DNA from: Imperialibacter roseus | GTDB taxonomy: Bacteria; Bacteroidota; Bacteroidia; Cytophagales; Cyclobacteriaceae | Assembly (NCBI RefSeq): GCF_032999765.1 | Contig: NZ_CP136051.1 | Span: 1,898,417-1,962,416 of the forward strand | Reading direction: 5' to 3' | Length of the DNA: 64,000 nt | In this document: in pieces, positions 1 through 9,200 of the stretch | How positions within the stretch are numbered: position 1 is the first letter of the stretch | How the letters are laid out: each line of letters opens with the position of its first letter | Position numbers and translations under genes: made by a program | Notes under the pieces: model-generated | Databases searched by the model: none | The model's input: only the letters and a program-made list of their open reading frames with translations | Told to the model about the DNA's origin: nothing

Positions 1-627
1 AATGCAAAGGAGAGCTACAGCATTGTCTCTTATAACCTTACTAACTCCCAAATCAGGGCTGGCTTTGATGGCGTAGTGCTAAAAAAATGGGCCAACGAAG
101 GCGAGATGATCAGTGGTGGCAATCCAGTCTTTTCGCTTAGTGCCAGGAACCAGTCGACCTGGGTGCTAAAGGCGGGTGTGGCCGACAGGGATTGGGCCAG
201 GCTTAACATCGGAGACAAAGCGGTTGTGCATTTCGACCACCTGGGAGACCAGGTCGTTGAAGCTTCCGTCATCAGGTTGGCGCAGGGGGCCGATCCAATG
301 AATGGCACCTATCAGGCGGAACTTCAGCTGGAAGTTGGAAAAGATCAGTTACTAGCCAATGGCCTTGTGGGGAGTGTTGTGATTTCTCCTTCAAAAACCC
401 ATCAGGTAAACCTGATACCGATCGAATCGATTATAGAAGGAAACGGCAGCCAGGCTTTTGTTTATGTGCCTGCAAAGGGCAATACGGTTAAAAAGCAGCC
501 TGTGAGCGTTGCCTATTTTACCGAAAAGGATGTGGCTATCAGCAGCGGTCTGGAGCATACTGCTCAGGTAGTTTCGGCTGGATCTGCCTACCTCAATGAG
601 GCGTCAACCATCATGGTAGTTCAATAA
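1..627 (+). CDS. RND efflux periplasmic adaptor (membrane fusion protein), 5'-truncated
   Basis: The reading frame is open to base 1, so only the C-terminal part (about 208 residues) is present. Members of this family bridge an inner-membrane RND pump and an outer-membrane TolC-like channel in the periplasm. The visible part begins in the lipoyl/barrel region (a GFDGVV stretch followed by KKWANEGEMISGG, the usual lipoyl-half pattern), continues through a beta-barrel and ends in a membrane-proximal domain with VNLIPIESI and YVP. A GTG at 76 lies inside the conserved region and is not the start. The permease gene follows after 30 bases, so the two are surely co-transcribed. No outer-membrane channel gene is visible in the window; it may lie upstream. 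Confidence 0.88.
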   Translation, partial: NAKESYSIVSYNLTNSQIRAGFDGVVLKKWANEGEMISGGNPVFSLSARNQSTWVLKAGVADRDWARLNIGDKAVVHFDHLGDQVVEASVIRLAQGADPMNGTYQAELQLEVGKDQLLANGLVGSVVISPSKTHQVNLIPIESIIEGNGSQAFVYVPAKGNTVKKQPVSVAYFTEKDVAISSGLEHTAQVVSAGSAYLNEASTIMVVQ

Positions 628-657
628 TTTTTTACGGGAGAGCAAAGAACAACAAAA

Positions 658-3600
658 ATGAAGATATCAGAATTCTCAGTAAAAAATTACCAGTTCACCC
701 TTATCGTTTTTGCCATGGTTATAGGGTTAGGGCTGAACTCCCTGTTCAACATGCCCAGAGGTGAAGACCCGGAGTTTGAGTCGCCCAGTTTTGCACTGGT
801 AGTGGTTTATCCTGGCACGAGCCCCGTGGACATGGAAGAGCTTGTGGTTGACCCCATCGAAAAGAAGATGAGCGAGCTGGAGGACGTAAAGAAAATCGTC
901 AGTAATGTAGACGATGGACTGGTAGTGATGCGCATCGACTATAAGTACGAAATTGACCCCGACGATGCCTACCAGGAAGTAATCAGGGAGATGAACACGG
1001 TGCAGCAGGAGTTGCCGGCCGACATATTCAGCATAGAAATTCGCAGGTTTACGCCTACAGATGTTAATATTCTGCAAATCGCTTTAGTATCCGAAACAGC
1101 TACCTACCGGCAGCTGGAAGCCCAGGCTGACGAATTGAAAGAGCGGCTGGAGGAGGTAAAAGCTTTGAAGAAAGTGGAAGGTTGGGGTTTCCCCGAAACA
1201 GCGGTGAAAATCTCGTTGAACCTGGAAAAAATGGCGGCGGCTCACATTCCATTGAACAATGTCCTCGGCGCCATTCAAAGTGAAAATGTAAACATGCCCG
1301 GAGGGAGCGTCAACGCTGGTACGAGAAGGTTCAATATCAAAACCAGCGGGAGCTATACCAGCCTGGAGGAGGTGCAAAACACGATAGTTTACTCAGCCGC
1401 CGATAAGGTGGTGTACCTGAAGGACATCGCCGACGTGGCTTTTGACTACGAGGAAGAAAACCACCTGACCCGGCTCAACGGCAAGAGAGCAGTGCTTGTG
1501 ACTGCGGCCCAGAAGGAGGGACAAAACATTTTCAAAGTGCAGGCGGTCTACCAGCCTGTGGTAGATAAGTTTAAGGCAGAGCTCCCATCGAACATGGAGC
1601 TGGTTCAAAACTTTGACCAGGCTACCAGCGTCGATCGTCGACTCAGCCGTTTTGTGAAAGATTTCATCATCGCTATCCTTTTAGTGTCAATCACGTTGCT
1701 GCCACTTGGTTACAGAGCGGCCATAGTGGTGATGGTTTCTATTCCTCTTTCTCTCGCCATTGGCCTTTTCATGCTCGATACGCTGGGCTACACCATCAAT
1801 CAGCTGAGCATTGTCGGTCTTATTGTGGCGCTGGGGATTCTGGTTGATGACAGTATCGTGGTAGTGGAGAATATTGAACGGTACCTTCGTGAAGGATATG
1901 GTAAAAAAGAGGCCGCCATTGAAGCCACCAAACAGATTGGTCTGGCAGTGGTTGGATGTACGGCTACGTTGATTTTCGCCTTTTTGCCTCTACTTTTCCT
2001 CCCTGAGGCGGCTGGCGACTTTATCCGTAACCTGCCCATGGCAGTGGTTACTACGGTGATTGCATCCCTTTTCGTATCGCTCACCATTGTGCCCTTCCTT
2101 TCCAGCAGGATATTGAAAACCCACACTTCTTCAGAAGGAAACATTTTTTTCCGTGCTTTGAAAAGATTGATTAGCGGCTCATACTCAAAGTTGCTGGACA
2201 AAGCACTCATGCGACCATGGGCTACCCTGGGCATTGCCTTTCTGATCTTTCTGGGTGCGTTGGCTTTGGTGCCATCAGTTGGCTTTAGCTTATTCCCGGC
2301 TTCAGAAAAGCCCCAGTTTCTGGTGAATATTGAAACGCCAGTGGGTACCAGCTTGCAGGAGACTGACAATGTGGCCCGGTACGTTGAAAAGGCGCTGGCG
2401 GAAGAGCCGACTATTACCTTCTACACTACCAACGTCGGCAAGGGTAATCCGATGATCTACTACAACGTGGTGCCAAAGGCCGAAGCTTCCAATTTCGCAC
2501 AGTTCTATGTGCAACTCGAAAACGATATCAGGCCAGAAGAGAAAATTAAGACCATCGATGGATTGCGTGAACGCTTTCTATATTACCCCAATGCTAAAAT
2601 TGAAGTGAAGGACTTCGAGCAAGGTCCCCCAATTGAAGCGCCCATTGCCATCAGAGTGTTTGGAGAAAACCTGGATACTTTAAGGAGCCTGACGCTACAG
2701 GTGGAGAAAATATTGAAGGATACTCCGGGAACCATTTATGTGAACAACCCGCTGGCCACTTTGAAAACTGACCTGCGATTCCGTATCAACAAGGACAAGG
2801 CGGGCATGCTTGGCGTGCCACTTGCTGAGGTAGATAAGGCTATTCGCATGGCGGTAGCTGGCCTTACCGTTGGTGACTTTACGGACGATAACGGCAAGGA
2901 ATATAATTTGTTGGTGACCGTGCCGAAAGGCAGCATTACTGACATGTCAGTATTTGACAGGGTGTATGTGAATAGCTACAAAGGAGCATCGGTGCCCCTC
3001 AGTCAGCTGGCTTCGCTGGAGTTTGAAACGAGCACCAACCTGGTGAAACACTATGATAAGGAGCGGTTTGCCACGGTGACAGCTTTTGTGGAAAGTAACT
3101 ACCTGGTGGAAGCCGTAACCCAGGAGGTAGTTGCCGATATGGATCAGTTTGATTTTCCTCAGGGCTACACCTACAAAGCCGCAGGTGAGCAGGAGAGCAA
3201 AGAGGAAAGCTTTGGAGGACTCGGTACCATTATTCTTATCACAGCCTTCGGCTTTATGGGCATTCTGGTGCTGGAGTTTGGTACCTTCAAAAGTTCACTG
3301 ATTGTGCTGTCGGTCATTCCTTTGGGAATTATAGGAGCAATACTCATGCTGTTGATAACAGGCTATACTTTCTCTTTTACAGCCACAGTAGGCTTGATTG
3401 CCCTTGTGGGCATAGAAGTGAAAAACTCAATCCTACTTGTTGACTTCACCAATCAGCTAAGAAGGGAAGGTATGGAACTCAATAAGGCCATTCGGGAGGC
3501 AGGCGAGGTAAGGTTTGTGCCTATTGTGCTCACCTCACTTACGGCCATTGGTGGTTTGACTCCCCTGGCTTTGGAAGGGAATCCTTTGTACTCGCCGCTC

Positions 3601-3750
3601 GCTATTGTACTTATTGGCGGATTGATCAGCTCAACGATCCTGTCACGAATTGTGACGCCGGTACTTTATAAATTACTGCCTCCAAGCATTGTGGTGGAGA
3701 AGAGGCCAACTCCGGAAGAAGGAATGGGGATGGTGCCAGTACCAGTATAA
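658..3750 (+). CDS. RND family efflux transporter permease subunit
   Basis: A 1030-residue inner-membrane proton antiporter of the AcrB/HAE class, the usual length for the family. The N-terminal helix is followed by a porter domain beginning RGEDPEF and YPGTSP. TM4 carries the paired acidic residues in GILVDDSIVVVENI, which belong to the proton relay, and TM10 carries the partner lysine in VGIEVKNSILLVDF. Both halves of the duplicated fold are intact. It sits directly behind the adaptor and is followed by a terminator, so the transcript ends here. The substrate cannot be read from the sequence. The short soluble loops and the PRGEDPEF motif suggest a drug-type rather than heavy-metal-type pump, but this is inference. 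Confidence 0.93.
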   Translation: MKISEFSVKNYQFTLIVFAMVIGLGLNSLFNMPRGEDPEFESPSFALVVVYPGTSPVDMEELVVDPIEKKMSELEDVKKIVSNVDDGLVVMRIDYKYEIDPDDAYQEVIREMNTVQQELPADIFSIEIRRFTPTDVNILQIALVSETATYRQLEAQADELKERLEEVKALKKVEGWGFPETAVKISLNLEKMAAAHIPLNNVLGAIQSENVNMPGGSVNAGTRRFNIKTSGSYTSLEEVQNTIVYSAADKVVYLKDIADVAFDYEEENHLTRLNGKRAVLVTAAQKEGQNIFKVQAVYQPVVDKFKAELPSNMELVQNFDQATSVDRRLSRFVKDFIIAILLVSITLLPLGYRAAIVVMVSIPLSLAIGLFMLDTLGYTINQLSIVGLIVALGILVDDSIVVVENIERYLREGYGKKEAAIEATKQIGLAVVGCTATLIFAFLPLLFLPEAAGDFIRNLPMAVVTTVIASLFVSLTIVPFLSSRILKTHTSSEGNIFFRALKRLISGSYSKLLDKALMRPWATLGIAFLIFLGALALVPSVGFSLFPASEKPQFLVNIETPVGTSLQETDNVARYVEKALAEEPTITFYTTNVGKGNPMIYYNVVPKAEASNFAQFYVQLENDIRPEEKIKTIDGLRERFLYYPNAKIEVKDFEQGPPIEAPIAIRVFGENLDTLRSLTLQVEKILKDTPGTIYVNNPLATLKTDLRFRINKDKAGMLGVPLAEVDKAIRMAVAGLTVGDFTDDNGKEYNLLVTVPKGSITDMSVFDRVYVNSYKGASVPLSQLASLEFETSTNLVKHYDKERFATVTAFVESNYLVEAVTQEVVADMDQFDFPQGYTYKAAGEQESKEESFGGLGTIILITAFGFMGILVLEFGTFKSSLIVLSVIPLGIIGAILMLLITGYTFSFTATVGLIALVGIEVKNSILLVDFTNQLRREGMELNKAIREAGEVRFVPIVLTSLTAIGGLTPLALEGNPLYSPLAIVLIGGLISSTILSRIVTPVLYKLLPPSIVVEKRPTPEEGMGMVPVPV

Positions 3751-3757
3751 ATCAGGT

Positions 3758-3793
3758 AAGCCTCCCGGTTCGTCAGAGCCCGGGGGCTTTTTA
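3758..3793 (+). terminator. Rho-independent terminator of the RND operon
   Basis: A G+C-rich hairpin (aagcc, one unpaired base, cccgg; then ccggg ggctt) is followed by a short T run. It lies 8 bases after the permease stop and just before the end of the convergent STN-protein gene. The T run is on the plus-strand side only. Confidence 0.75.
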
Positions 3794-5695
3794 CTAATCC
3801 ATGAACTCCAAACTCATGGTCAAGCTGGGCCAGAATTTCCACACGTAGTTAGGCTCGCTGATGGTGGCCACTTCCAGGTAGGAGAGTTTGTAGCTATTGA
3901 AGTTAGGCGTCCACCAGGCGTTTACGCCTGCACCAATCACAAAGTACATCGACCAATCCATTTTTCTTCCATATACCAGATGGGGATTAAGCATCAGATT
4001 GAACGGCTGCTTGTCCACTCCATCAAAATTGACCCACGATACATTGATCCTGTAGTCTTTGAATGCCAATTTTTGAAAGTCGTGTGGGTTGAACAATAAG
4101 CCTTTGCTCACACCATAGCCCCAGGCTTGCTTTGGCCAGATCGATTGGTTGCCGGGAATAAAAAAGTTGCGGCTATAGAAAACCGTGTTGGCTATTCTCT
4201 CAGAGCCAGTGGCGATTCCAGCGTTAGCCTGAAACGTTTCGTTGGCCCAAACACGACCTGTAATGCGGGGACCAACATTGACCAGTCCAAAGGCCCACCC
4301 TCTATTTTCTCCAAAAACGTTGACCAATCCAAATTGATGGCCAGCTGATTCCTTCGACACATTGACGAGGGCAAATTGCAAGCCATTGGATTTTTGAGCC
4401 TTGTTGAACAAACCGATTTGGTAGCCGCCCATTCTGTTTGAGAAATTGACAGTACCAAATTGTAGCCCATGGGTTTCGGAATCGACGGAATTGGGACCGT
4501 TCATGCTTTTGTTTCTGTTCACCACGCCAATCTGCGCTCCAAAGAGGTCTCCCCGGGCGTAGTTCACAGCTGCCAGCTGCACGCCGGTGACAAAGCGACC
4601 TGTGTAATTGAAAAAGCCGGCCGTCTGCAGCCCGTGGAGATTATTGGCCGTCATATTCGCCACACCACTCAGCTGCCAGCCAACAACGCCGCTGCCCGCC
4701 ATGTTGATGAGAGACGATGCCTGGAAGCCAGTGACCGAGCCGGTAACCAGGTTAGCAAGTCCTGCTGCTTGTATACCAAGAAACGGGGATTTAAGCGCTT
4801 CGAGCTCTGCCCTGGTATAGCGTTTTTGCTGCTGCATGTCGCCGCCTACCACATTTAGTACGCCAGCCAGTTGAAAGCCATAGGTATTGCGCTTGCTGAA
4901 GTTGGAGAATCCGGCCAACCCAAAAATGTTGCTGCCAGCGGAATAGTCGACAGTAAGGTTGACGGAAATACCGTTGTAAGAATTTCCCGGATTGAGGCCG
5001 TTGGTACCAAGGCCCGGGGCCAGCGATACGTTGAAAAGCCGGTATTTAAAAAGTGCCTGGCTTTCCACAAGCTGCGACGGCTCAGCACTAGCCAGCAGCG
5101 TATTAGTTGAGTCTTTGGAAGCTTCCGGTTGTCCCATAAAAGCGTAGGGCATTGGTTCGTCAGCATAAACCGGAGTCAGTTGAACGGGCCTTCTTACGTC
5201 GGGCATGCTTTCATCGGACTCAGCTTGTTTTTCGATTGGAAAGAAATCGGGGTGTAACCGAAGTGTTGTATATTTTTGCTTGTCAAACAGCGAGTGGGAG
5301 GGGATGCTCTTTTTTCTGAAGTTGAGGTCTTTGTAGCCAAATGGCCAATCATAAGGATTCGGAGCAGGTTGCGTCTTAGGTTTGCCCGCTGTCACAGCTT
5401 TCGTCTTGTCCTCTGATTTTGGCCTGAGCAGCACGGTGCTGCCACTTATTGTGTATTCCAGGGATGTTTCAATGCTCAGCTTGTCCAGTGCTTCTGTGAG
5501 GGAGGCTGCTGTTTCTACGTTGCCTATTTGGCGAGTGGGCAAGAAGTTTTTGCTATAGAGGAAATTTACCTGAAACCGCTTGCTGATGTGCGTAAGAGCG
5601 GAATCGATTGAGACAGACTGCCCCATGGCTCTGAATTGAAACAGCATCAGAGCGAGAAAAATCAGGGCCCAGTCTATAAGCCTTTTAGCAACCAC
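3794..5695 (-). CDS. STN-domain protein with repeated surface beta-strand motifs, third gene of an ECF sigma/FecR operon
   Basis: A 633-residue exported protein. Residues 1-25 form a signal peptide. Residues about 26-92 are an STN (secretin/TonB short N-terminal) domain with SALTHISKRFQVNFLYS and LTEALDKLS, ending in STVLLRP. After a proline/charge-rich linker (95-215), residues about 240-480 hold a dozen copies of a roughly 20-residue repeat of pattern G-x-Q-x-(A/G)-x-x-N, for example GLQFGTVN, GYQIGLFN and GHQFGLVN. The repeats resemble the LA_2272-type surface repeats known from Leptospira. A beta-rich tail (500-633) follows. The start overlaps the FecR stop by 11 bases. STN domains normally sit in front of TonB-dependent receptors and talk to FecR; there is no plug or TonB barrel here. 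The function is unknown; a surface sensor or adhesin is my inference. Confidence 0.8.
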   Translation of the reverse strand: MVAKRLIDWALIFLALMLFQFRAMGQSVSIDSALTHISKRFQVNFLYSKNFLPTRQIGNVETAASLTEALDKLSIETSLEYTISGSTVLLRPKSEDKTKAVTAGKPKTQPAPNPYDWPFGYKDLNFRKKSIPSHSLFDKQKYTTLRLHPDFFPIEKQAESDESMPDVRRPVQLTPVYADEPMPYAFMGQPEASKDSTNTLLASAEPSQLVESQALFKYRLFNVSLAPGLGTNGLNPGNSYNGISVNLTVDYSAGSNIFGLAGFSNFSKRNTYGFQLAGVLNVVGGDMQQQKRYTRAELEALKSPFLGIQAAGLANLVTGSVTGFQASSLINMAGSGVVGWQLSGVANMTANNLHGLQTAGFFNYTGRFVTGVQLAAVNYARGDLFGAQIGVVNRNKSMNGPNSVDSETHGLQFGTVNFSNRMGGYQIGLFNKAQKSNGLQFALVNVSKESAGHQFGLVNVFGENRGWAFGLVNVGPRITGRVWANETFQANAGIATGSERIANTVFYSRNFFIPGNQSIWPKQAWGYGVSKGLLFNPHDFQKLAFKDYRINVSWVNFDGVDKQPFNLMLNPHLVYGRKMDWSMYFVIGAGVNAWWTPNFNSYKLSYLEVATISEPNYVWKFWPSLTMSLEFMD

Positions 5696-6629
5696 TGCCT
5701 TTAAGAATCACTTTACCGTTTTGCATTTCGTAGCTAATATTGAGTACGTATTTTAAAGCATCCAGCAGCTGTTCCAGGGTTGGGTGGTCAAATGTACCGC
5801 TAAACCGGCAATTGGAGATGACCGCCTCTTCGAAGGCAAACTCAACATCAAAGTATCCTTCTGAATCCTCCAAAAGCTTCTTCAAAGGTGCATCTTCGAA
5901 CTGGAGCTGCCTGGTCTTCCAGGCAATCAGGTTGGGGTCAAACGACTCAAAACGCCGAATGGTATTTGACTGCTCATCATATACTGCCCTTTCTCCTGCC
6001 ACCACAAAGACCCGCTCATTCAAATTCCGGTCATGCGATGAAAAAGCGACTTTCCCTTCGCTCACTTCCAGTTCGACTTTGGCTGAGCCGGGGAGCCATC
6101 TGAGGTAAAAGGACGTGCCCAACACCTCCGTTGTTGCCTTACCGGTAAACACCTTGAAGGGACTGGCTTCATCCCTTTTCACGTCAAAAAAGGCTTCCCC
6201 TTCTAGGTAGACTAATCGGTCTGCAAAACCTTCCTGATATTTCAGACTGCCGCTTTTGTTTAGTGTGACAATGCTGCCGTCGCTGAGGTTGATTATTTTT
6301 TGATCAGTTTCAGTTTTGACCTCTACCCACCGAACAGGTTCAGCGTCTTTCGAAAAATAGTTGAAAAACACGTAGCCGAACAAAACAAGCAGGGCCAGTG
6401 AAGCTGCAATTTTGGCTGCAAAAAGAAAGGAGTGCCTTCCCTCCAGCTTTTCCAGAGGAAAGGAGGGAGGCGCCACTTTTCTTTCGGACTCAAAGAACCT
6501 AAATAAATCCTTTTCAGGATTTAACTGATTATCGCCAGTTTCCAGCAACTTTTCTTCATCCAGCGAAGTTTCGCCGTTGTAGAATTTTTCGAGCAATTCT
6601 TTTTGGTCGGTTTTATTGGTATTTTTCAT
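5685..6629 (-). CDS. FecR family anti-sigma factor
   Basis: A 314-residue single-pass inner-membrane regulator. The cytoplasmic N-terminus (1-68) would hold the sigma factor. One membrane helix lies at about 69-92. The periplasmic FecR domain (about 100-200) has the typical IINLSDGSIVTLNKSGSL and VYLEGEAFFDV stretches. The C-terminal DUF4974 module (about 235-312) has WKTRQLQFEDAPLKKLL and ends ISYEMQNGKVILKG, the usual Bacteroidota arrangement. Its start overlaps the sigma gene by 17 bases and its stop overlaps the STN gene by 11, so the three are translationally coupled. In this family the signal comes from an STN domain in the periplasm, which fits the next gene. Confidence 0.93.
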   Translation of the reverse strand: MKNTNKTDQKELLEKFYNGETSLDEEKLLETGDNQLNPEKDLFRFFESERKVAPPSFPLEKLEGRHSFLFAAKIAASLALLVLFGYVFFNYFSKDAEPVRWVEVKTETDQKIINLSDGSIVTLNKSGSLKYQEGFADRLVYLEGEAFFDVKRDEASPFKVFTGKATTEVLGTSFYLRWLPGSAKVELEVSEGKVAFSSHDRNLNERVFVVAGERAVYDEQSNTIRRFESFDPNLIAWKTRQLQFEDAPLKKLLEDSEGYFDVEFAFEEAVISNCRFSGTFDHPTLEQLLDALKYVLNISYEMQNGKVILKGSGC

Positions 6630-7104
6630 ACTGCTCTTTCAGTTTTTTCCTTGCCCTGGAAAGCACCACACGCACATTGTTGGGAGTCATGTCGGCTACT
6701 TCGGCAATTTCGTCAATTTCCAACTCTTCCACACCCCTTAGCTGCAGCACAAGCTGCTGGCTCTCAGGTAGCTGCCGGATAAGTTGTCTTACAAGATTCA
6801 GATGATCGGAGGCCTCAATTCTATTTTCATCAGTAGAATGTCCGTTGTCGTGAGACGCCTGAAACTCCACCGAATTGCGGCCCTTTTTTTTCAAGTGATC
6901 CAGGCACAAATTGCGGGTCATCTTCAACCCAAAAGCTTTTATGTTGTTGTAGTCGGAGACTCGGTCACGCATTTTCCATAGCCGCAGAATGATTTCCTGG
7001 GAAATGTCCTCGGCATCTTCATCGTTGTTCATAAGCCACCTGGCAAGCCTGTAGAAGGGCTGCTGCAGTGGTACAATAGCTGATTTAAATTCCTCCCGGG
7101 TCAT
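6613..7104 (-). CDS. ECF-subfamily RNA polymerase sigma-70 factor
   Basis: A 163-residue sigma factor with only regions 2 and 4. Region 2 covers about residues 10-80 (NNDEDAEDISQEIILRLWK, then LCLDHLKKK). Region 4 covers about 105-160 with a helix-turn-helix ending VRVVLSRARKKLKE. It is the first gene of the sigma/FecR/STN operon and should direct transcription of that operon or of a distant target once FecR is relieved. The upstream gap to the DUF3179 gene holds the inverted repeats at 7218-7333. I could not identify a promoter sequence with confidence. Confidence 0.93.
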   Translation of the reverse strand: MTREEFKSAIVPLQQPFYRLARWLMNNDEDAEDISQEIILRLWKMRDRVSDYNNIKAFGLKMTRNLCLDHLKKKGRNSVEFQASHDNGHSTDENRIEASDHLNLVRQLIRQLPESQQLVLQLRGVEELEIDEIAEVADMTPNNVRVVLSRARKKLKEQYEKYQ

Positions 7105-7217
7105 TCGATAAAATGACGACTAACTAATACGATAATTACAGGTTGTTAAAAAGAATTTCTGTTTTGTGCGCACTGAAGGTTATGGATACAGAGCAAACGC
7201 ATTTAAAACTATTCAAC

Positions 7218-7333
7218 TTTGAAATTCTTCTTTTTTACCCTAATCCGCCGATTGGCGGAAAAGAAGAATTTCAAAGCTGTTACGGCCGGTCAGGCTCACC
7301 CTTTAGGGATGGGGTGGAAAAACAGCTTTGAAA
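7218..7333. repeat. Two overlapping inverted repeats able to form alternative hairpins
   Basis: A perfect 17-base inverted repeat pairs 7218-7234 (tttgaaattcttctttt) with 7259-7275. An inner GC stem (ccgcc/ggcgg, 7245-7258) lies at its tip. A second 13-base perfect inverted repeat pairs 7269-7281 with 7321-7333. The segment 7269-7275 is shared by both, so the two stems exclude each other. Read on the minus strand, the second stem is followed by a T-rich run and could end the DUF3179 transcript. The CCCTTTAGGG-type core resembles repetitive intergenic elements of Bacteroidota. Confidence 0.75.
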
Positions 7334-7338
7334 ATAAT

Positions 7339-8550
7339 TTATCTAATTTGTTTTAAATGCGCTTGTCCTGGTTTTCGATAACGATAGGTTCGGGTTCGAT
7401 GATGAAAAGTTTTCCAGGAATGCCAGAACTCCTGATAAGCCAGAACCCATTTCAGTTGAGCACCAGAAAGCATGCCACGCACACACTCACCCTTCCAATT
7501 CCATTCTGAACCAGTGTTTTTGTCTACTATAAAGTTCGTAGTGTCGCTGAGCGAAAATACCAATGTGTCACGTTCCCAGGCGTGAAACGAAAGACTGTCA
7601 GGCTCCAGGGCAATAAGCAGGCTCGTGGAGGAAATGGTGTCGTTGATCAGTCTGGTTTTAATCAATTCATTCCAGTCATAAGCCTTTGCTTTCTCATCCA
7701 GCGTCACGCCAATAACCCAGGACTTATCGGCCCACGAAGCCGTATCTCTCCCGGTCAACTTGCTCTCTGAGGTGCCTTCATCGTAGTTTTTTAAATTTTC
7801 ATACTTCTCCAGAAAGGCTGTGTCGGGTTGAAGCACCAGTGATTCTGGGTATTTATTTAGCCAGGCACCTAGCGCCATTTGTTCGGAAGGAAGCTCGGGG
7901 AGGGTGGTGCCTGTAAGTGGCCCTGCAACGGCCTCTCCGTTTACCTGTCGCCACCATGACCGGGTGCGGCTGTCTTCAAACATGGCGTTGAAGTGATCCA
8001 TGCCAACTAAACGAAATGTTTCAGGAGTCCCATTAACTTCGGGAGAGAAGATGCGTCCCGTTCTACAGACGGTACAATAGGTGACAATAACGGGCGTGCC
8101 ACCAACTGTGTCTCTCACCTGATGATGGTAACCAATGTTCTCTATGGGGTAAGCTTTGGACTCGCCATTGATTTCTACGCCGAGCACCAGATCAGTCATC
8201 TCATAGCCCGTTTGGCTGGCGGGCACAAATGAAACGGTATTGGGTTGGTAGAATATTTTATCAGCCAGCATTCGAAAGTTGACGGCATAAAAAACGCCCA
8301 GGTACAGAACTATGAAAGTACCAATCAGCAACTTGACTCTTTTTTTGCCTGTTTTGAGAAAATGCCAGGCAGGATAAGCGATCATTAAAAGCCCCGCTAA
8401 GCGAAAATAGCCAATGTTAAAAAACATGAAATAAGCGAAGTCAATACTGTTCATCTGCTGACTCCCAGGAAATGGCATGATGAGGTATACTTTCAATATT
8501 TCGGCTACGATAAGCGTAAAAAATCCGAGAACAAGCAGGAGGGTTTTCAT
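7339..8550 (-). CDS. DUF3179 domain-containing membrane protein
   Basis: 403 residues from the ATG at 8550, which is preferred because it begins a hydrophobic segment (MKTLLLVLGFFTLIV); the longer open frame to 8658 would run into the divergent Uma2 gene. Three membrane helices occupy roughly residues 1-25, 40-65 and 75-95. A DUF3179 domain follows, recognised by ESKAYPIENIGYHHQVRD and the cysteine pair in TYCTVCRTGRIFSP, and by a late SEWNWKGECVRG stretch. The two cysteines look like a thiol or metal site. The biochemical role of the family is unknown. It is transcribed alone; the next minus-strand gene is the sigma factor, about 235 bases downstream. Confidence 0.82.
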   Translation of the reverse strand: MKTLLLVLGFFTLIVAEILKVYLIMPFPGSQQMNSIDFAYFMFFNIGYFRLAGLLMIAYPAWHFLKTGKKRVKLLIGTFIVLYLGVFYAVNFRMLADKIFYQPNTVSFVPASQTGYEMTDLVLGVEINGESKAYPIENIGYHHQVRDTVGGTPVIVTYCTVCRTGRIFSPEVNGTPETFRLVGMDHFNAMFEDSRTRSWWRQVNGEAVAGPLTGTTLPELPSEQMALGAWLNKYPESLVLQPDTAFLEKYENLKNYDEGTSESKLTGRDTASWADKSWVIGVTLDEKAKAYDWNELIKTRLINDTISSTSLLIALEPDSLSFHAWERDTLVFSLSDTTNFIVDKNTGSEWNWKGECVRGMLSGAQLKWVLAYQEFWHSWKTFHHRTRTYRYRKPGQAHLKQIR

Positions 8551-8614
8551 AACTGCATCGGTTAATAAAAGCTTTAATTTGATTAACTTAGTTGAACCAA
8601 ACAAATGTGGCTTT

Positions 8615-9199
8615 ATGCTTAGCGAGTACACTATAGGCGGAAAATGGGTTGAATCCATGACAGACGAGGAGTTTTACACCTTTTGTGTGGAAAACGAGAA
8701 TATTAAGTTTGAGCGTGAGCCCGATGGTCAAATTGTCATTATGTCACCTACAGGATTCAACACGGGGCGCAGGAATGCCAAAATTATTGTCCAATTGAGT
8801 AATTGGAATTCAACGCACAGTTTGGGGGAAGTTGTTGATTCAGATACCGGCTTTTACCTCCCAAACGGGGCTATGCGTAATCCTGACGCTGGCTGGGTTA
8901 GTAATGAAAGGTTAGCCTCAATATCCAAAGCTGAACTGGAAAAATTCCCTCACCTCGTGCCAGATTTCATCATAGAGCTGGTGTCAAAGAGTGACTATCC
9001 TAAAAACCTCGACGCCAAGATGAAGGAGTGGATTAACAATGGCTGCCGCCTTGGCTGGCTGATTGATCCCTTTAATGAGACTGTGACTATTTACTCTCCC
9101 GGCCGGGAACCAGAAGTTATTAAAGGATTTGATAAAAGTGTGAGTGGGGGAGCGGTACTGCCAGGGTTTGAGCTCGATTTGAAGGAATTGAAGGTATAA
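8615..9199 (+). CDS. Uma2 family (DUF820) restriction-endonuclease-fold protein
   Basis: 194 residues from the ATG at 8615; earlier in-frame codons would overlap the divergent DUF3179 gene. The PD-(D/E)XK-type core is visible: MSPTG near residue 43, PDAGWVS near 90, PDFIIELVS near 117-124, a lysine in LDAKMKEW near 135 and WLIDP near 148. Proteins of this family are abundant and multi-copy in cyanobacteria and some Bacteroidota and are presumed nucleases, perhaps mobile, but their target is unknown. The gene is single and lacks a restriction partner. A 64-base divergent promoter region separates it from DUF3179. Confidence 0.85.
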   Translation: MLSEYTIGGKWVESMTDEEFYTFCVENENIKFEREPDGQIVIMSPTGFNTGRRNAKIIVQLSNWNSTHSLGEVVDSDTGFYLPNGAMRNPDAGWVSNERLASISKAELEKFPHLVPDFIIELVSKSDYPKNLDAKMKEWINNGCRLGWLIDPFNETVTIYSPGREPEVIKGFDKSVSGGAVLPGFELDLKELKV

Positions 9200-9200
9200 A

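Noticed and set aside
76-627. Adaptor gene starting at GTG 76 as a complete gene
   Set aside because: The frame is open to base 1 and the residues before 76 match the conserved lipoyl region, so the gene is truncated by the window edge.
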